Below, piece after piece: positions 1 to 6,263 of a stretch of 7,353 bases of DNA. Numbering within the stretch: position 1 is the first letter of the stretch; every line of letters begins with the position of its first letter. Below the pieces are notes generated by a model, which was given only the letters and a program-made list of their open reading frames with translations, did not search any database and was not told the DNA's origin. The stretch is from JBGZEX01 sp041846495 (GTDB lineage: Bacteria; Bacteroidota; Bacteroidia; Bacteroidales; Marinifilaceae). The stretch spans positions 1-7,353 of the forward strand of contig JBGZEX010000039.1 of assembly GCA_041846495.1 (NCBI GenBank), in the 5' to 3' direction. A program made the position numbers and the translations under genes.

Positions 1-165
1 CAACAGAACAAGGATCAACAGAACAAGGATCAACAGAACAAGGATCAACAGAACAAGGATCAACAGAACAAGGATCAACAGAACAAGGATCAACAGAACA
101 AGGATCAACAGAACAAGGATCAACAGAACAAGGATCAGCAGAATAAAGATCAGCAGAACAAGGAT
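1..165 (+). repeat. 15-bp coding minisatellite inside batC (11 visible copies)
   Basis: The unit CAACAGAACAAGGAT, encoding QQNKD, occurs nine times without any difference at 1-135. Copy 10 (136-150, CAGCAGAATAAAGAT) has three synonymous changes and copy 11 (151-165) has one. The array then stops at CCGCAATCCGG. The left border is cut by the window edge, so the copy number is a minimum. Each unit is five codons, so gain or loss of units changes protein length without breaking the frame. Identity at DNA level in the array body, with divergence only at the edge, suggests recent expansion by replication slippage or unequal recombination. Confidence 0.97.
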
Positions 166-321
166 CCGCAATCCGGACCTCAGCCGAGAATTTCGAAAGA
201 AGATGCGCAAAGATTGTTGGAAGCTTTGGAGCAGGATGAGAAACGGGTTCAGGAGAAAGTGAGTAAGGAAAAAATGAAGGCGGTAAAAGCTCAAAAGAGC
301 AGAATAAAGAAAAATTGGTAA
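1..321 (+). CDS. batC: BatC, C-terminal part (aerotolerance operon TPR protein), 5'-truncated by the window edge
   Basis: Frame 1 is open from the first base to TAA at 319-321, giving 106 visible residues. Residues 1-55 are eleven QQNKD pentapeptides. After a short PQSGPQPR spacer comes a charged helical tail beginning ISKEDAQRLLEAL and ending RIKKNW. A low-complexity Q/N/K/D stretch followed by an ISKEDA...LL.AL...DEK tail ending in NW is what I know of Bacteroidota BatC, whose N-terminal part carries TPR repeats; that part lies outside the window. BatC is thought to act at the cell envelope with the other Bat proteins. The position directly upstream of batD and batE supports the call. The stop overlaps an ATG by one base (TAATG, 319-323) that opens only a four-codon ORF before batD. 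The start and the full repeat number are not visible. The family call is fairly sure and rests mainly on the tail and the gene order. Confidence 0.82.
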   Translation, partial: QQNKDQQNKDQQNKDQQNKDQQNKDQQNKDQQNKDQQNKDQQNKDQQNKDQQNKDPQSGPQPRISKEDAQRLLEALEQDEKRVQEKVSKEKMKAVKAQKSRIKKNW

Positions 322-338
322 TGAAATTATTTTAAGAT

Positions 339-2159
339 ATGAGATTTTTCAGTTTGATATGGTTATTGACTATAAGTCTCTCCGTTTATTCCCAAAATAT
401 AGAATTTAAGGCATCGCTCCCTTCGGTGGTAGAGGTCGGAGAGCAGTTCCGATTGGTATATACCCTTAATAAGGAAGGTAAGAATATACGGCTTCCCGAA
501 TTCGAAGGCGTGGAATTGTTGATGGGGCCGAGTGTGGGGCATACTTCTTCTTATACCAATGTGAACGGGAAAATAAGTCAAACGGTTCATTATAGTTATA
601 CTTATTTATTAAGAGCCGTAAAGAGCGGAAAATTCTCCATCCCGGGAGCGAAGATAACCGTAGACGGTAAGGAGTATTTGTCCAATGCTTTGGAAATTGA
701 AGTTATAGATTCCGGGAATCGGGGAAAGAATGTACAATCCGAAGGGCGGTCTGAAGCATCGGAATCCGGAAATAAGAATTCGGATAAAAATCTTTTTGTC
801 AGTGTCGAGACAAGCAGAAAAACGCTTTATGTGGGGGAACCTTTTACGGCGGACATAAAAATATATACGAGGATGGATATTGTGAATTTCGGACAGAGCC
901 GGTTTCCCTCGTTCCAGGGTTTCGTATCCGAGGATATGCCTATTCCCCGGAGGATTGAACTGAAACGGGTGGCTCACGACGGTGCCATATATAATATGGG
1001 CATGCTCCGGAAGTTTTTATTGATACCGCAACATGCGGGAGATATAACCATAGAGCCTTTCGAACTCGAGTCGATAGTAAGGGAAGAGTTGGGGGGAGGG
1101 GCGAGTTTTTTCGACGATTTTTTCGGAAATTATCGCCAACGCTCGCTTACGAGAAGAAGTCTTCCGGTGAAGATTACGGTGTTGCCGCTGCCCGATGCCG
1201 GAAAACCGGGGAGTTTCAGCGGAGGAGTCGGAAAATTTTCCTTGACGACCTCCATATCTTCGGAATCGATAAAGGCTAACGATGCTTTAACTTATACGGT
1301 TACCGTATCCGGAAGCGGGAATCTGAAACTGATGAATCTTTCCAAACCGGATTTACCGGAAGGTTTCGAGATTTACGATCCTAAAATCACCAAAAACATC
1401 CGTCAGGGGGAGGCTAAAGGTTCGATTACTTACGAATATTTGATTATTCCCCGTTACGGAGGAGAATATACCGTTCCCGCTTTCGAATTTTCCTATTTCG
1501 ACCCTCAAACCAAATCTTATAAAACTCTGAAAGGAAAAGAGTTTAAACTTCATGTGGAAAAAGGAACGGAGGGAAACATCTCTTCCATAATAGGAAGTCC
1601 GATGGGAAATGTTTATAAAAAAGAAGATTTTAAGATATTGAGAGAGGATATACGATTTATACATACCGGTAATCTCAGGTTGGAACCCTTGGGCGATAAG
1701 TTTTTCGGAACGATAGCCTATTGGTTGTGGTTTATTTTACCGGCTTTTATCGTCGTATCGGGAATGAGCATCAACCGTAAGCGGATTAAAGCGCGGGCGG
1801 ATGTGGTCAGGGTAAAAAACAAAGCTGCCAATAAAATGGCTCGCAAACGGCTTAAGGCGGCGGCTTCGGCATTGAAAAACAATAATATCGATTTGTTTTA
1901 TGACGAAACTTTAAAAGGACTTTGGGGCTATATAAGTTATAAACTCAATATCGATACGGCTGCATTGAATAGGGATAATATAAGCGGAATTTTGACGGAT
2001 AAGTTCGTGGAAGAGACTAAAATCGATGAGTTTATTGCTCTTTTGGACGATTGCGAATATGCAAGATATGCACCGGGGACCAATCCGGAAAAAGAAATGC
2101 AGAGAATATACGAAAGCAGTATCAAAGTGATTACGAGCTTGGATAAATCCGTAAAATAG
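339..2159 (+). CDS. batD: BatD, membrane-anchored aerotolerance protein
   Basis: A 606-residue protein of the BatD (oxygen tolerance) family. Residues 1-18 form a signal peptide with likely cleavage after VYS, before Q19. Residues 20-410 are a beta-rich extracytoplasmic region of Ig-like segments, containing the family-like stretches PGSFSGGVGKF (290-300) and GSGNLKLM (325-332). Residues 122-150 form a Gly/Ser/Asn-rich linker. One membrane helix lies at about 457-476, followed by a basic stretch (479-505) that should be cytoplasmic. The C-terminal helical domain (505-606) ends with DDCEYARYAPG (570-580). The topology is therefore a large outside domain, one anchor and a small inside domain. 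The family is linked to aerotolerance and envelope stress in Bacteroides, but its biochemistry is not settled. The start at 339 directly precedes the signal peptide. It lies 17 bp after batC and 17 bp before batE, so co-transcription is likely. No frame damage is seen. Confidence 0.93.
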   Translation: MRFFSLIWLLTISLSVYSQNIEFKASLPSVVEVGEQFRLVYTLNKEGKNIRLPEFEGVELLMGPSVGHTSSYTNVNGKISQTVHYSYTYLLRAVKSGKFSIPGAKITVDGKEYLSNALEIEVIDSGNRGKNVQSEGRSEASESGNKNSDKNLFVSVETSRKTLYVGEPFTADIKIYTRMDIVNFGQSRFPSFQGFVSEDMPIPRRIELKRVAHDGAIYNMGMLRKFLLIPQHAGDITIEPFELESIVREELGGGASFFDDFFGNYRQRSLTRRSLPVKITVLPLPDAGKPGSFSGGVGKFSLTTSISSESIKANDALTYTVTVSGSGNLKLMNLSKPDLPEGFEIYDPKITKNIRQGEAKGSITYEYLIIPRYGGEYTVPAFEFSYFDPQTKSYKTLKGKEFKLHVEKGTEGNISSIIGSPMGNVYKKEDFKILREDIRFIHTGNLRLEPLGDKFFGTIAYWLWFILPAFIVVSGMSINRKRIKARADVVRVKNKAANKMARKRLKAAASALKNNNIDLFYDETLKGLWGYISYKLNIDTAALNRDNISGILTDKFVEETKIDEFIALLDDCEYARYAPGTNPEKEMQRIYESSIKVITSLDKSVK

Positions 2160-2176
2160 TTGAAAAACAAGAGATT

Positions 2177-3007
2177 ATGAAAAGAGTTTTAAGGATAATT
2201 TCCTTTGTCTGTCTATTGTCTCCCTTATTTGTTTCGGGACAAGAGCATCGGGATACTTCCCGTATTGCCGGCATGGAATCCCGGGAAAATTTAAAAGAAT
2301 CCCGGCCTTTCGCTCCGGAGGACATGGCTGTTACGGCTGCCGACGCTTATATGAAAGGAGATTTTACCTCGGCCGTCGATTTATATGAAGAGATTTTGAA
2401 ATCCGGATTCGCATCCGACCGCTTGTACTATAATTTAGGCAATGCTTATTTCAAATCGGGGGATTATACTCGGGCGATTTTGAATTACGAGAGGGCGTTG
2501 TTGTTGAATCCGGGCGGGGCGGATATAAAATATAATTTGAAAATAGCCCGTAAGTCCATAGTAGATCGTATGGATATAATGCCGGAGTTTTTCTTGAACC
2601 GTTGGTATAAAAATATCGCTTCGCTTTTCTCAGCCGATATATGGGGAATTGCGGCCATCGTATTTTTTATGATTTTTCTGTTTTCTTTTGTCGTATATGT
2701 TTATTCCGGAACAATCGCTTGGAAGAAGACCGGCTTTTCGGCGGCATTGACGGCTTTCGGTTTGGCGGCCTTGTTTTTAATATTTGCAAACAGGCAGTTC
2801 CGGCAGGCTAAAGACCGGAATTTTGCAATTGTAACATTGCCGAGCCTGACGGTAAAGGGGGCTCCGGAGCGGGGAGGAACGGAACTTTTTGTGATTCACG
2901 AAGGCTTGAAAGTGCGGGTTAGCGATTCCCTCGGCTCCTGGTTTAAAATAGTGCTCCCTTCCGGGAATGAAGGTTGGGTGGAGAAGCAAAGTATTGAAAT
3001 CATATAG
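2177..3007 (+). CDS. batE: BatE, TPR and SH3-like membrane protein of the aerotolerance operon
   Basis: A 276-residue protein with BatE architecture. A signal peptide covers about residues 1-21 (cleavage near VSG-Q). Two TPR units lie at about 50-82 and 83-116, the second reading YYNLGNAYFKSGDYTRAILNYERAL. Two membrane helices lie at about 154-176 and 187-205. A C-terminal SH3-like domain (about 216-275) contains VKGAP, HEGLKVRV and GNEGWVEKQSIEII. The TPR part should face the periplasm and dock partner proteins. The second helix brings the chain back so that the SH3-like domain is also outside the cytoplasm; this topology is inferred from hydrophobicity. It follows batD by 17 bp on the same strand and is the last bat gene seen. 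The function is inferred from operon membership, and no enzymatic motif is present. Confidence 0.92.
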   Translation: MKRVLRIISFVCLLSPLFVSGQEHRDTSRIAGMESRENLKESRPFAPEDMAVTAADAYMKGDFTSAVDLYEEILKSGFASDRLYYNLGNAYFKSGDYTRAILNYERALLLNPGGADIKYNLKIARKSIVDRMDIMPEFFLNRWYKNIASLFSADIWGIAAIVFFMIFLFSFVVYVYSGTIAWKKTGFSAALTAFGLAALFLIFANRQFRQAKDRNFAIVTLPSLTVKGAPERGGTELFVIHEGLKVRVSDSLGSWFKIVLPSGNEGWVEKQSIEII

Positions 3008-3066
3008 GAGAATATCCGGCTGCCCGGCCTGACGGAGTGGCGGTTTAGGGGGAATATTCGAAAGGA

Positions 3067-3098
3067 TTAGGAAAATTAAAGAGAGATGATTAATTTTA
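3067..3098 (+). promoter_or_regulatory. Candidate Bacteroidota-type promoter for dnaX (weak)
   Basis: The batE-dnaX gap is 116 bp. In it TTAG (3067-3070) and TAATTTTA (3091-3098) are separated by 20 bases. The Bacteroides primary sigma consensus is TTTG, 19-21 bases, TAnnTTTG. The upstream box matches three of four positions and the downstream box five of six defined positions. A start near 3105 would leave a leader of about 20 nt before ATG 3124. The region is AT-rich and such matches arise by chance, so this is only a candidate. Confidence 0.25.
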
Positions 3099-3123
3099 CG
3101 GGAGAATTAAGATTGACAGGTTT

Positions 3124-4233
3124 ATGAACGACTTTGTTGTTTCCGCAAGAAAATATCGTCCGGTCAGTTTCGATACGGTTGTCGGACAATCGGAGATCAC
3201 CTCTACGCTCAAAAGCGCCATATTGAAGAACCAATTGGCCCATGCCTATCTTTTCTGCGGTCCCCGCGGAGTGGGGAAGACGACTTGCGCCCGTATATTC
3301 GCAAAGACGATTAATTGCATGAACCTCGGCGAAGATGCGGAACCCTGTAATACCTGCGAGTCTTGCAGGGCTTTCAATGAAAACCGTTCCATGAATATAC
3401 ACGAGCTCGATGCGGCGTCCAATAACAAGGTGGACGACATAAGAGCTCTGGTCGAACAGGTGAGGATATATCCGGCCATAGGAAAATACAATATCTATAT
3501 TATAGACGAGGTGCATATGCTGTCGACTTCCGCTTTCAATGCTTTTTTGAAAACCTTGGAAGAACCTCCCGCACATGCGGTTTTTATTCTCGCTACTACG
3601 GAAAAACACAAGATTATCCCGACCATCCTTTCCCGTTGTCAGATTTACGATTTCCACCGTATAACCGTAGACGATACCGTAGCTTATCTTAGCCGGATAG
3701 CTGCCAAGGAGGGCGTGAAAACGGAAGAGGATGCTTTACGTCTGATTGCGCGGAAATCCGACGGCGCCATGCGCGATGCCCTTTCCCAATACGATCAATT
3801 GGTGAATTTTTGCCGAGGGGATATCTCCTATAACAAGGTGATTTCCTGCCTTAATGTGTTGGATTACGATTATTTTTTTAAAGTGACGGAACTCGCCTAT
3901 TCCGGCAAGATAACCGAACTTATGCTGCTTTTTAACGAAATTGTTGCCAAGGGCTTCGATATGGGAGATTTTATCACGGGAGTCGCTGCACATTTCAGGG
4001 ATTTGTTGATGGCGAAGGACGAATCCACGCTTAAACTCATTCAGACGGGTAAAAGCATAAGACAGCGTTATAAGGAACAAGCGGCCGAAATACCGGAGGA
4101 TTTCATATTCGAAGGCCTTAAAATCATGGAAACCGCAGCCGGACAATACAGACTTAATGTGGAGAAGCGCTTAGGGATAGAAATCGCTCTTATCAAATTG
4201 GCGCAAACTATGGAGTTCAAAAAAAAAATTTAA
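3124..4233 (+). CDS. dnaX: DnaX, DNA polymerase III clamp-loader ATPase: zero-frame (gamma-like) product
   Basis: The zero-frame product has 369 residues and covers clamp-loader domains I-III. Clamp loaders place the beta clamp on primed DNA using ATP. Visible motifs are YRPVSFDTVVGQ (11-22), Walker A GPRGVGKT (46-53), zinc cysteines C65, C75, C78 and C81, Walker B IIDEVHML (126-133), ATTE (157-160), the SRC arginine-finger motif (170-172) and the sensor-2 region GAMRDALS (214-221). The collar domain III runs from about 240 to 365. The protein ends FKKKI: the stop TAA (4231-4233) lies two bases after ten consecutive A residues (4219-4228). Typical DnaX is longer, and the missing C-terminus is encoded in the -1 frame just downstream. 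The end at the domain III boundary resembles E. coli gamma, a frameshift product there, but here it is the standard-decoding form. The ATG at 3124 precedes the conserved N-terminus. Confidence 0.95.
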   Translation: MNDFVVSARKYRPVSFDTVVGQSEITSTLKSAILKNQLAHAYLFCGPRGVGKTTCARIFAKTINCMNLGEDAEPCNTCESCRAFNENRSMNIHELDAASNNKVDDIRALVEQVRIYPAIGKYNIYIIDEVHMLSTSAFNAFLKTLEEPPAHAVFILATTEKHKIIPTILSRCQIYDFHRITVDDTVAYLSRIAAKEGVKTEEDALRLIARKSDGAMRDALSQYDQLVNFCRGDISYNKVISCLNVLDYDYFFKVTELAYSGKITELMLLFNEIVAKGFDMGDFITGVAAHFRDLLMAKDESTLKLIQTGKSIRQRYKEQAAEIPEDFIFEGLKIMETAAGQYRLNVEKRLGIEIALIKLAQTMEFKKKI

Positions 4234-4291
4234 GTCGGGAAACCGCTCCTGAACTTTTGAAAATATTCGAAAATTCGACTGCCGGTTCCGA
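4212..4291 (+). promoter_or_regulatory. Putative dnaX recoding signal: GGAG, A10 slippery run, downstream stem-loop
   Basis: Ten A residues occupy 4219-4228. In the zero frame they read AAA AAA AAA A(TT) followed at once by TAA. The heptamer A-AAA-AAA at 4221-4227 allows both tRNAs to re-pair in the -1 frame, which continues AAT TTA AGT. GGAG (4212-4215) lies five bases before the heptamer-side nucleotides, a possible internal anti-16S contact, somewhat nearer than in E. coli. Folding by hand, 4235-4238 pairs with 4288-4291 and, after a two-base bulge, 4241-4245 with 4283-4287. Inside the loop 4251-4259 pairs with 4268-4276 with one mismatch and one G-U. The structure begins six bases after the A-run. 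A run this long could also cause RNA polymerase slippage, with no need of structure. Confidence 0.65.
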
Positions 4292-4850
4292 AGAAAAGAC
4301 CTCCCGGAAAGAGCGAAATACGAATATCCTTAAGAAAACGACAGAGGAAAGGAAGGAGGGAACCCCGGAAGCGGGAGTGAAACTCGAATCCACGTTCCGG
4401 TTGACTGAGAATTGGAAACAACTCCGGGAATCTCTGCCTCGGAATTCCGAAGAAGAAATTTGTGCCGGAGCGGATAATTGCGAGGCAAAAGGGAGGGATT
4501 TCGGAGAGGCCGAAGTCGCAGAAGCATTGAAAGATTATGGAAACATCGAGACTAAAGACCCTATTTTGAAATTTGCCCTGCTTTGTTATCCTCCCGAGGT
4601 GGCGGGAGAGGACATCACCCTTTATCTTTCCAATAATACCCAAGTAGATATCGTCGAGCGGAATAAAAAGAGTATTGTAGCTTTTTTGAATCGTCGTCTC
4701 GGTTCGCATTCCGTTAGTTTGAATACGAAGATAAGAGAATCGGAAGAAGAAGTTTCCATGGTTACGCTCAGTCAAAAATTGAATTATTTTATAGAATTGA
4801 ATCCGGCCGTAAAAGAACTTAAGGAAAAGTTTGGCTTGGAATTTGATTGA
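4227..4850 (+). CDS. dnaX: DnaX tau-specific C-terminus in the -1 frame (joined product 3124..4227 + 4227..4850, 575 aa)
   Basis: After a -1 shift in the A-run the reading is FKKK-NLSRETAPELLKIF and stays open to TGA at 4848-4850, giving a 575-residue tau. The frame is closed upstream by TAA at 4155-4157 and has no ATG until 4758, so it cannot easily be a separate gene; a TTG at 4257 is an in-frame Leu codon. Residues about 389-455 are a Glu/Lys-rich, probably disordered linker. Residues about 466-575 form an alpha/beta domain ending in LNPAVKELKEKFGLEFD, matching the conserved C-terminus I know from full-length Bacteroidota DnaX. In E. coli the tau-specific part binds the polymerase alpha subunit and the DnaB helicase; that role is assumed here. 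The alternative is a single frame broken by mutation or by a homopolymer sequencing error. Continued coding character through to the family C-terminus argues against decay. Confidence 0.85.
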   Translation, partial: NLSRETAPELLKIFENSTAGSEEKTSRKERNTNILKKTTEERKEGTPEAGVKLESTFRLTENWKQLRESLPRNSEEEICAGADNCEAKGRDFGEAEVAEALKDYGNIETKDPILKFALLCYPPEVAGEDITLYLSNNTQVDIVERNKKSIVAFLNRRLGSHSVSLNTKIRESEEEVSMVTLSQKLNYFIELNPAVKELKEKFGLEFD

Positions 4851-4872
4851 ATTTCAATATCGTTTAATTTAA
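4842..4872 (+). promoter_or_regulatory. Candidate promoter for the ferritin gene (weak)
   Basis: TTTG (4842-4845), at the very end of dnaX, is followed after 19 bases by TAATTTAA (4865-4872), within the AT-rich 33-bp gap before the ferritin ATG. The upstream box and spacing match the Bacteroides TTTG-N19-21-TAnnTTTG pattern, but the downstream box matches only four of six defined bases. The predicted start would leave a leader of only about five bases, which counts against it. Read-through from dnaX is equally possible. Confidence 0.18.
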
Positions 4873-4883
4873 ATATAAGGATT

Positions 4884-5393
4884 ATGAAGTTGAGTTCTAA
4901 GGTTGAAGAAGTTTTAAACAAGCAGATTAATGCGGAATTTTGGTCGGCACATCTATATCTTTCGATGGCGGCCTATTTTGAAAATAAAGGGTTTAAAGGT
5001 TTTGCCCACTGGATGAAGATTCAATACCGGGAAGAGGTGTCTCATGCTTTAAAGCTTTTCGATTATGTGAATGAGCGGGGCGGCCGGGTGTTATTGGAAG
5101 CCGTGGCGGAGGTGGAAGTGGATTGGAACGGAGTTTATGAGGTTTTTGAAGATACGTATGCCCATGAATGCAAGGTTACCGAGATGATATATAATTGTAT
5201 GGATGTGGCTGTTGAAGCCGGCGATTATGCTACTTCCGGAATGCTGCAATGGTATGTGGACGAACAAATCGAAGAAGAAGCTACGGTTCAGGATCTCTTG
5301 AATCGCCTGAAGCTGATAGGTCGCGACGGAAGCGCTTTGTATATGCTTGAGAAGGAACTTTCGGCAAGAGTATTTACGGAACCCGGAAATTGA
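4884..5393 (+). CDS. ftnA: Non-heme ferritin, FtnA type
   Basis: A 169-residue ferritin subunit, normal length for bacterial FtnA, expected to form a cytosolic 24-mer shell that oxidises Fe(II) and stores it as a ferric mineral. The chain is a four-helix bundle plus a short C-terminal helix. Ferroxidase ligands, placed by the E. coli FtnA pattern, are all present: E18, E51 and H54 (in YREEVSH), E95, Q128 and E131 (in DEQIEEE), with the conserved tyrosine Y25. It has no signal peptide. By removing free Fe(II) ferritin limits Fenton chemistry, which fits an anaerobe exposed to oxygen. It starts 33 bp after the dnaX tau stop and ends at a strong hairpin terminator, so it may be the last gene of a dnaX transcript or its own unit. 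No Fur or PerR/OxyR box could be recognised by eye. Confidence 0.96.
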   Translation: MKLSSKVEEVLNKQINAEFWSAHLYLSMAAYFENKGFKGFAHWMKIQYREEVSHALKLFDYVNERGGRVLLEAVAEVEVDWNGVYEVFEDTYAHECKVTEMIYNCMDVAVEAGDYATSGMLQWYVDEQIEEEATVQDLLNRLKLIGRDGSALYMLEKELSARVFTEPGN

Positions 5394-5400
5394 AGTTCGG

Positions 5401-5464
5401 GTCGGATATGAAAATACGGGGCATTGCGATGTCCCGTATTTTCATATCCGGCTTTTCGTTTTAT
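5401..5464 (+). terminator. Rho-independent terminator after ferritin, shared between convergent genes
   Basis: The arms CGGATATGAAAATACGGG (5403-5420) and CCCGTATTTTCATATCCG (5433-5450) pair perfectly over 18 bp. The stem extends inward through a G-U and three more pairs to a TGCG tetraloop (5425-5428) and outward to 5401/5452, about 24 pairs in all. On the plus strand it is followed by TTTTCGTTTTATTT, an interrupted T-tract that runs into the stop codon of the convergent dehydrogenase gene. On the minus strand the bases after the stem are less T-rich (CCGAACTTCAATTT), so it should act best on ferritin transcripts, but it may also stop the opposing one. Confidence 0.93.
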
Positions 5465-6216
5465 TTGCGGATAACGTCGCGGGAATTCGCCTGTGCCGTC
5501 GGCATGATGACGATGTCGTTGAGACATACGTGGAAGGGGCGGGTTATGGCGAAAAGGAGGGTTTCGGCAATATCTTCGTTCGTAAGAGGAGTCATCCCTT
5601 TGTATACTCCGTCGGCGGCTTTCCGGTCCCCCTTATAGCGCACGAGAGAGAATTCCGTTTCCACCATGCCGGGTGCGATATTGGTCACCTTGATACCGTA
5701 TTTCAGCATGTCCACCCTCATGGCTTTCGAAAGAGCATCTACGGCATGCTTGGTGGCACAATATACGTTTCCTCCGGGATAAACCTCCTTGCCTGCAATG
5801 GAGGCCAAATTGACGATATGTCCTTCGCCTTTTTCTATCATGAGCGGGGCTACGGCCCTTGTCATATATAACAATCCCTTTATATTGGTATCGATCATTC
5901 TTTCCCAGTCGTCGATTATCCCTTCCTGGATGGGGGCGACTCCTACGGCCAATCCGGCATTGTTTACGAGAACGGATATGTCTCTCCATTTTTCGGGAAT
6001 GGTATTTACGGCTTTTTCCACTTCGGCGCAACTGCGGATATCGAAACAGAGACTGAGGGTTTCGGCTCCCATACTTTGGAGTTTGCAACTCAATGCTTCC
6101 AAGCGTTCTTTACGGCGTCCGGTTATAATGATGTCGAAACCGGACGCCGCACATTTTACGGCGGTGGCTTCTCCTATACCGGACGTAGCTCCGGTGACGA
6201 TTACGATTTTTCTCAT
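5461..6216 (-). CDS. Short-chain dehydrogenase/reductase, YdfG-like NADP-dependent 3-hydroxy acid dehydrogenase
   Basis: A 251-residue classical SDR. The Rossmann cofactor motif is TGATSGIG (8-15), and the basic pair R34-R35 after the second strand suggests NADP(H) preference. NNAG is at 85-88. The catalytic tetrad is N111, S139, Y152 and K156 (YCATK). Family-specific stretches MIDTNIKGLLYMTRAV (107-122), GGNVY (148-152) and IMPTAQA (237-243) resemble E. coli YdfG, which oxidises L-allo-threonine, serine and related 3-hydroxy acids and can reduce malonic semialdehyde. The exact substrate here is inferred by similarity only. It is cytosolic, with no signal or membrane segment. The start ATG at 6214-6216 sits just before the first beta strand. 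It follows recQ by 47 bp on the same strand, so it may be co-transcribed. Its stop codon lies in the T-rich tail of the ferritin terminator. Confidence 0.93.
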   Translation of the reverse strand: MRKIVIVTGATSGIGEATAVKCAASGFDIIITGRRKERLEALSCKLQSMGAETLSLCFDIRSCAEVEKAVNTIPEKWRDISVLVNNAGLAVGVAPIQEGIIDDWERMIDTNIKGLLYMTRAVAPLMIEKGEGHIVNLASIAGKEVYPGGNVYCATKHAVDALSKAMRVDMLKYGIKVTNIAPGMVETEFSLVRYKGDRKAADGVYKGMTPLTNEDIAETLLFAITRPFHVCLNDIVIMPTAQANSRDVIRK

Positions 6217-6263
6217 GGTATATGAAATTTATTTTACGAAAATACGAATAAAATCGGAGAAAA

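Noticed and set aside
1..165. CRISPR array
   Set aside because: The 15-bp units are directly adjacent with no spacers and are in frame within batC.
3010..3060. Terminator after batE
   Set aside because: GAATATCC and GGAATATTC can pair with one bulge, but the stem is short, the loop is long and no T-tract follows.
3076..3657. Minus-strand ORF of 193 codons opposite dnaX
   Set aside because: It is antisense to the highly conserved ATPase domain of dnaX and shows no family motif.
4257..4850. A separate 197-codon gene starting at TTG 4257
   Set aside because: The frame is open further upstream to 4158, the TTG is an ordinary Leu in the tau reading, no ATG exists before 4758, and the product matches the DnaX C-terminus. 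It is better read as the recoded part of dnaX.
5347..5871. Plus-strand ORF of 174 codons over the ferritin end and the dehydrogenase
   Set aside because: It overlaps two well-supported genes, runs through the terminator hairpin and has no recognisable protein features.
6217..6263. Promoter for the dehydrogenase gene on the minus strand
   Set aside because: TATTTTCG resembles the TAnnTTTG box, but no acceptable TTTG-like box lies 19-21 bases upstream; co-transcription with recQ is simpler.
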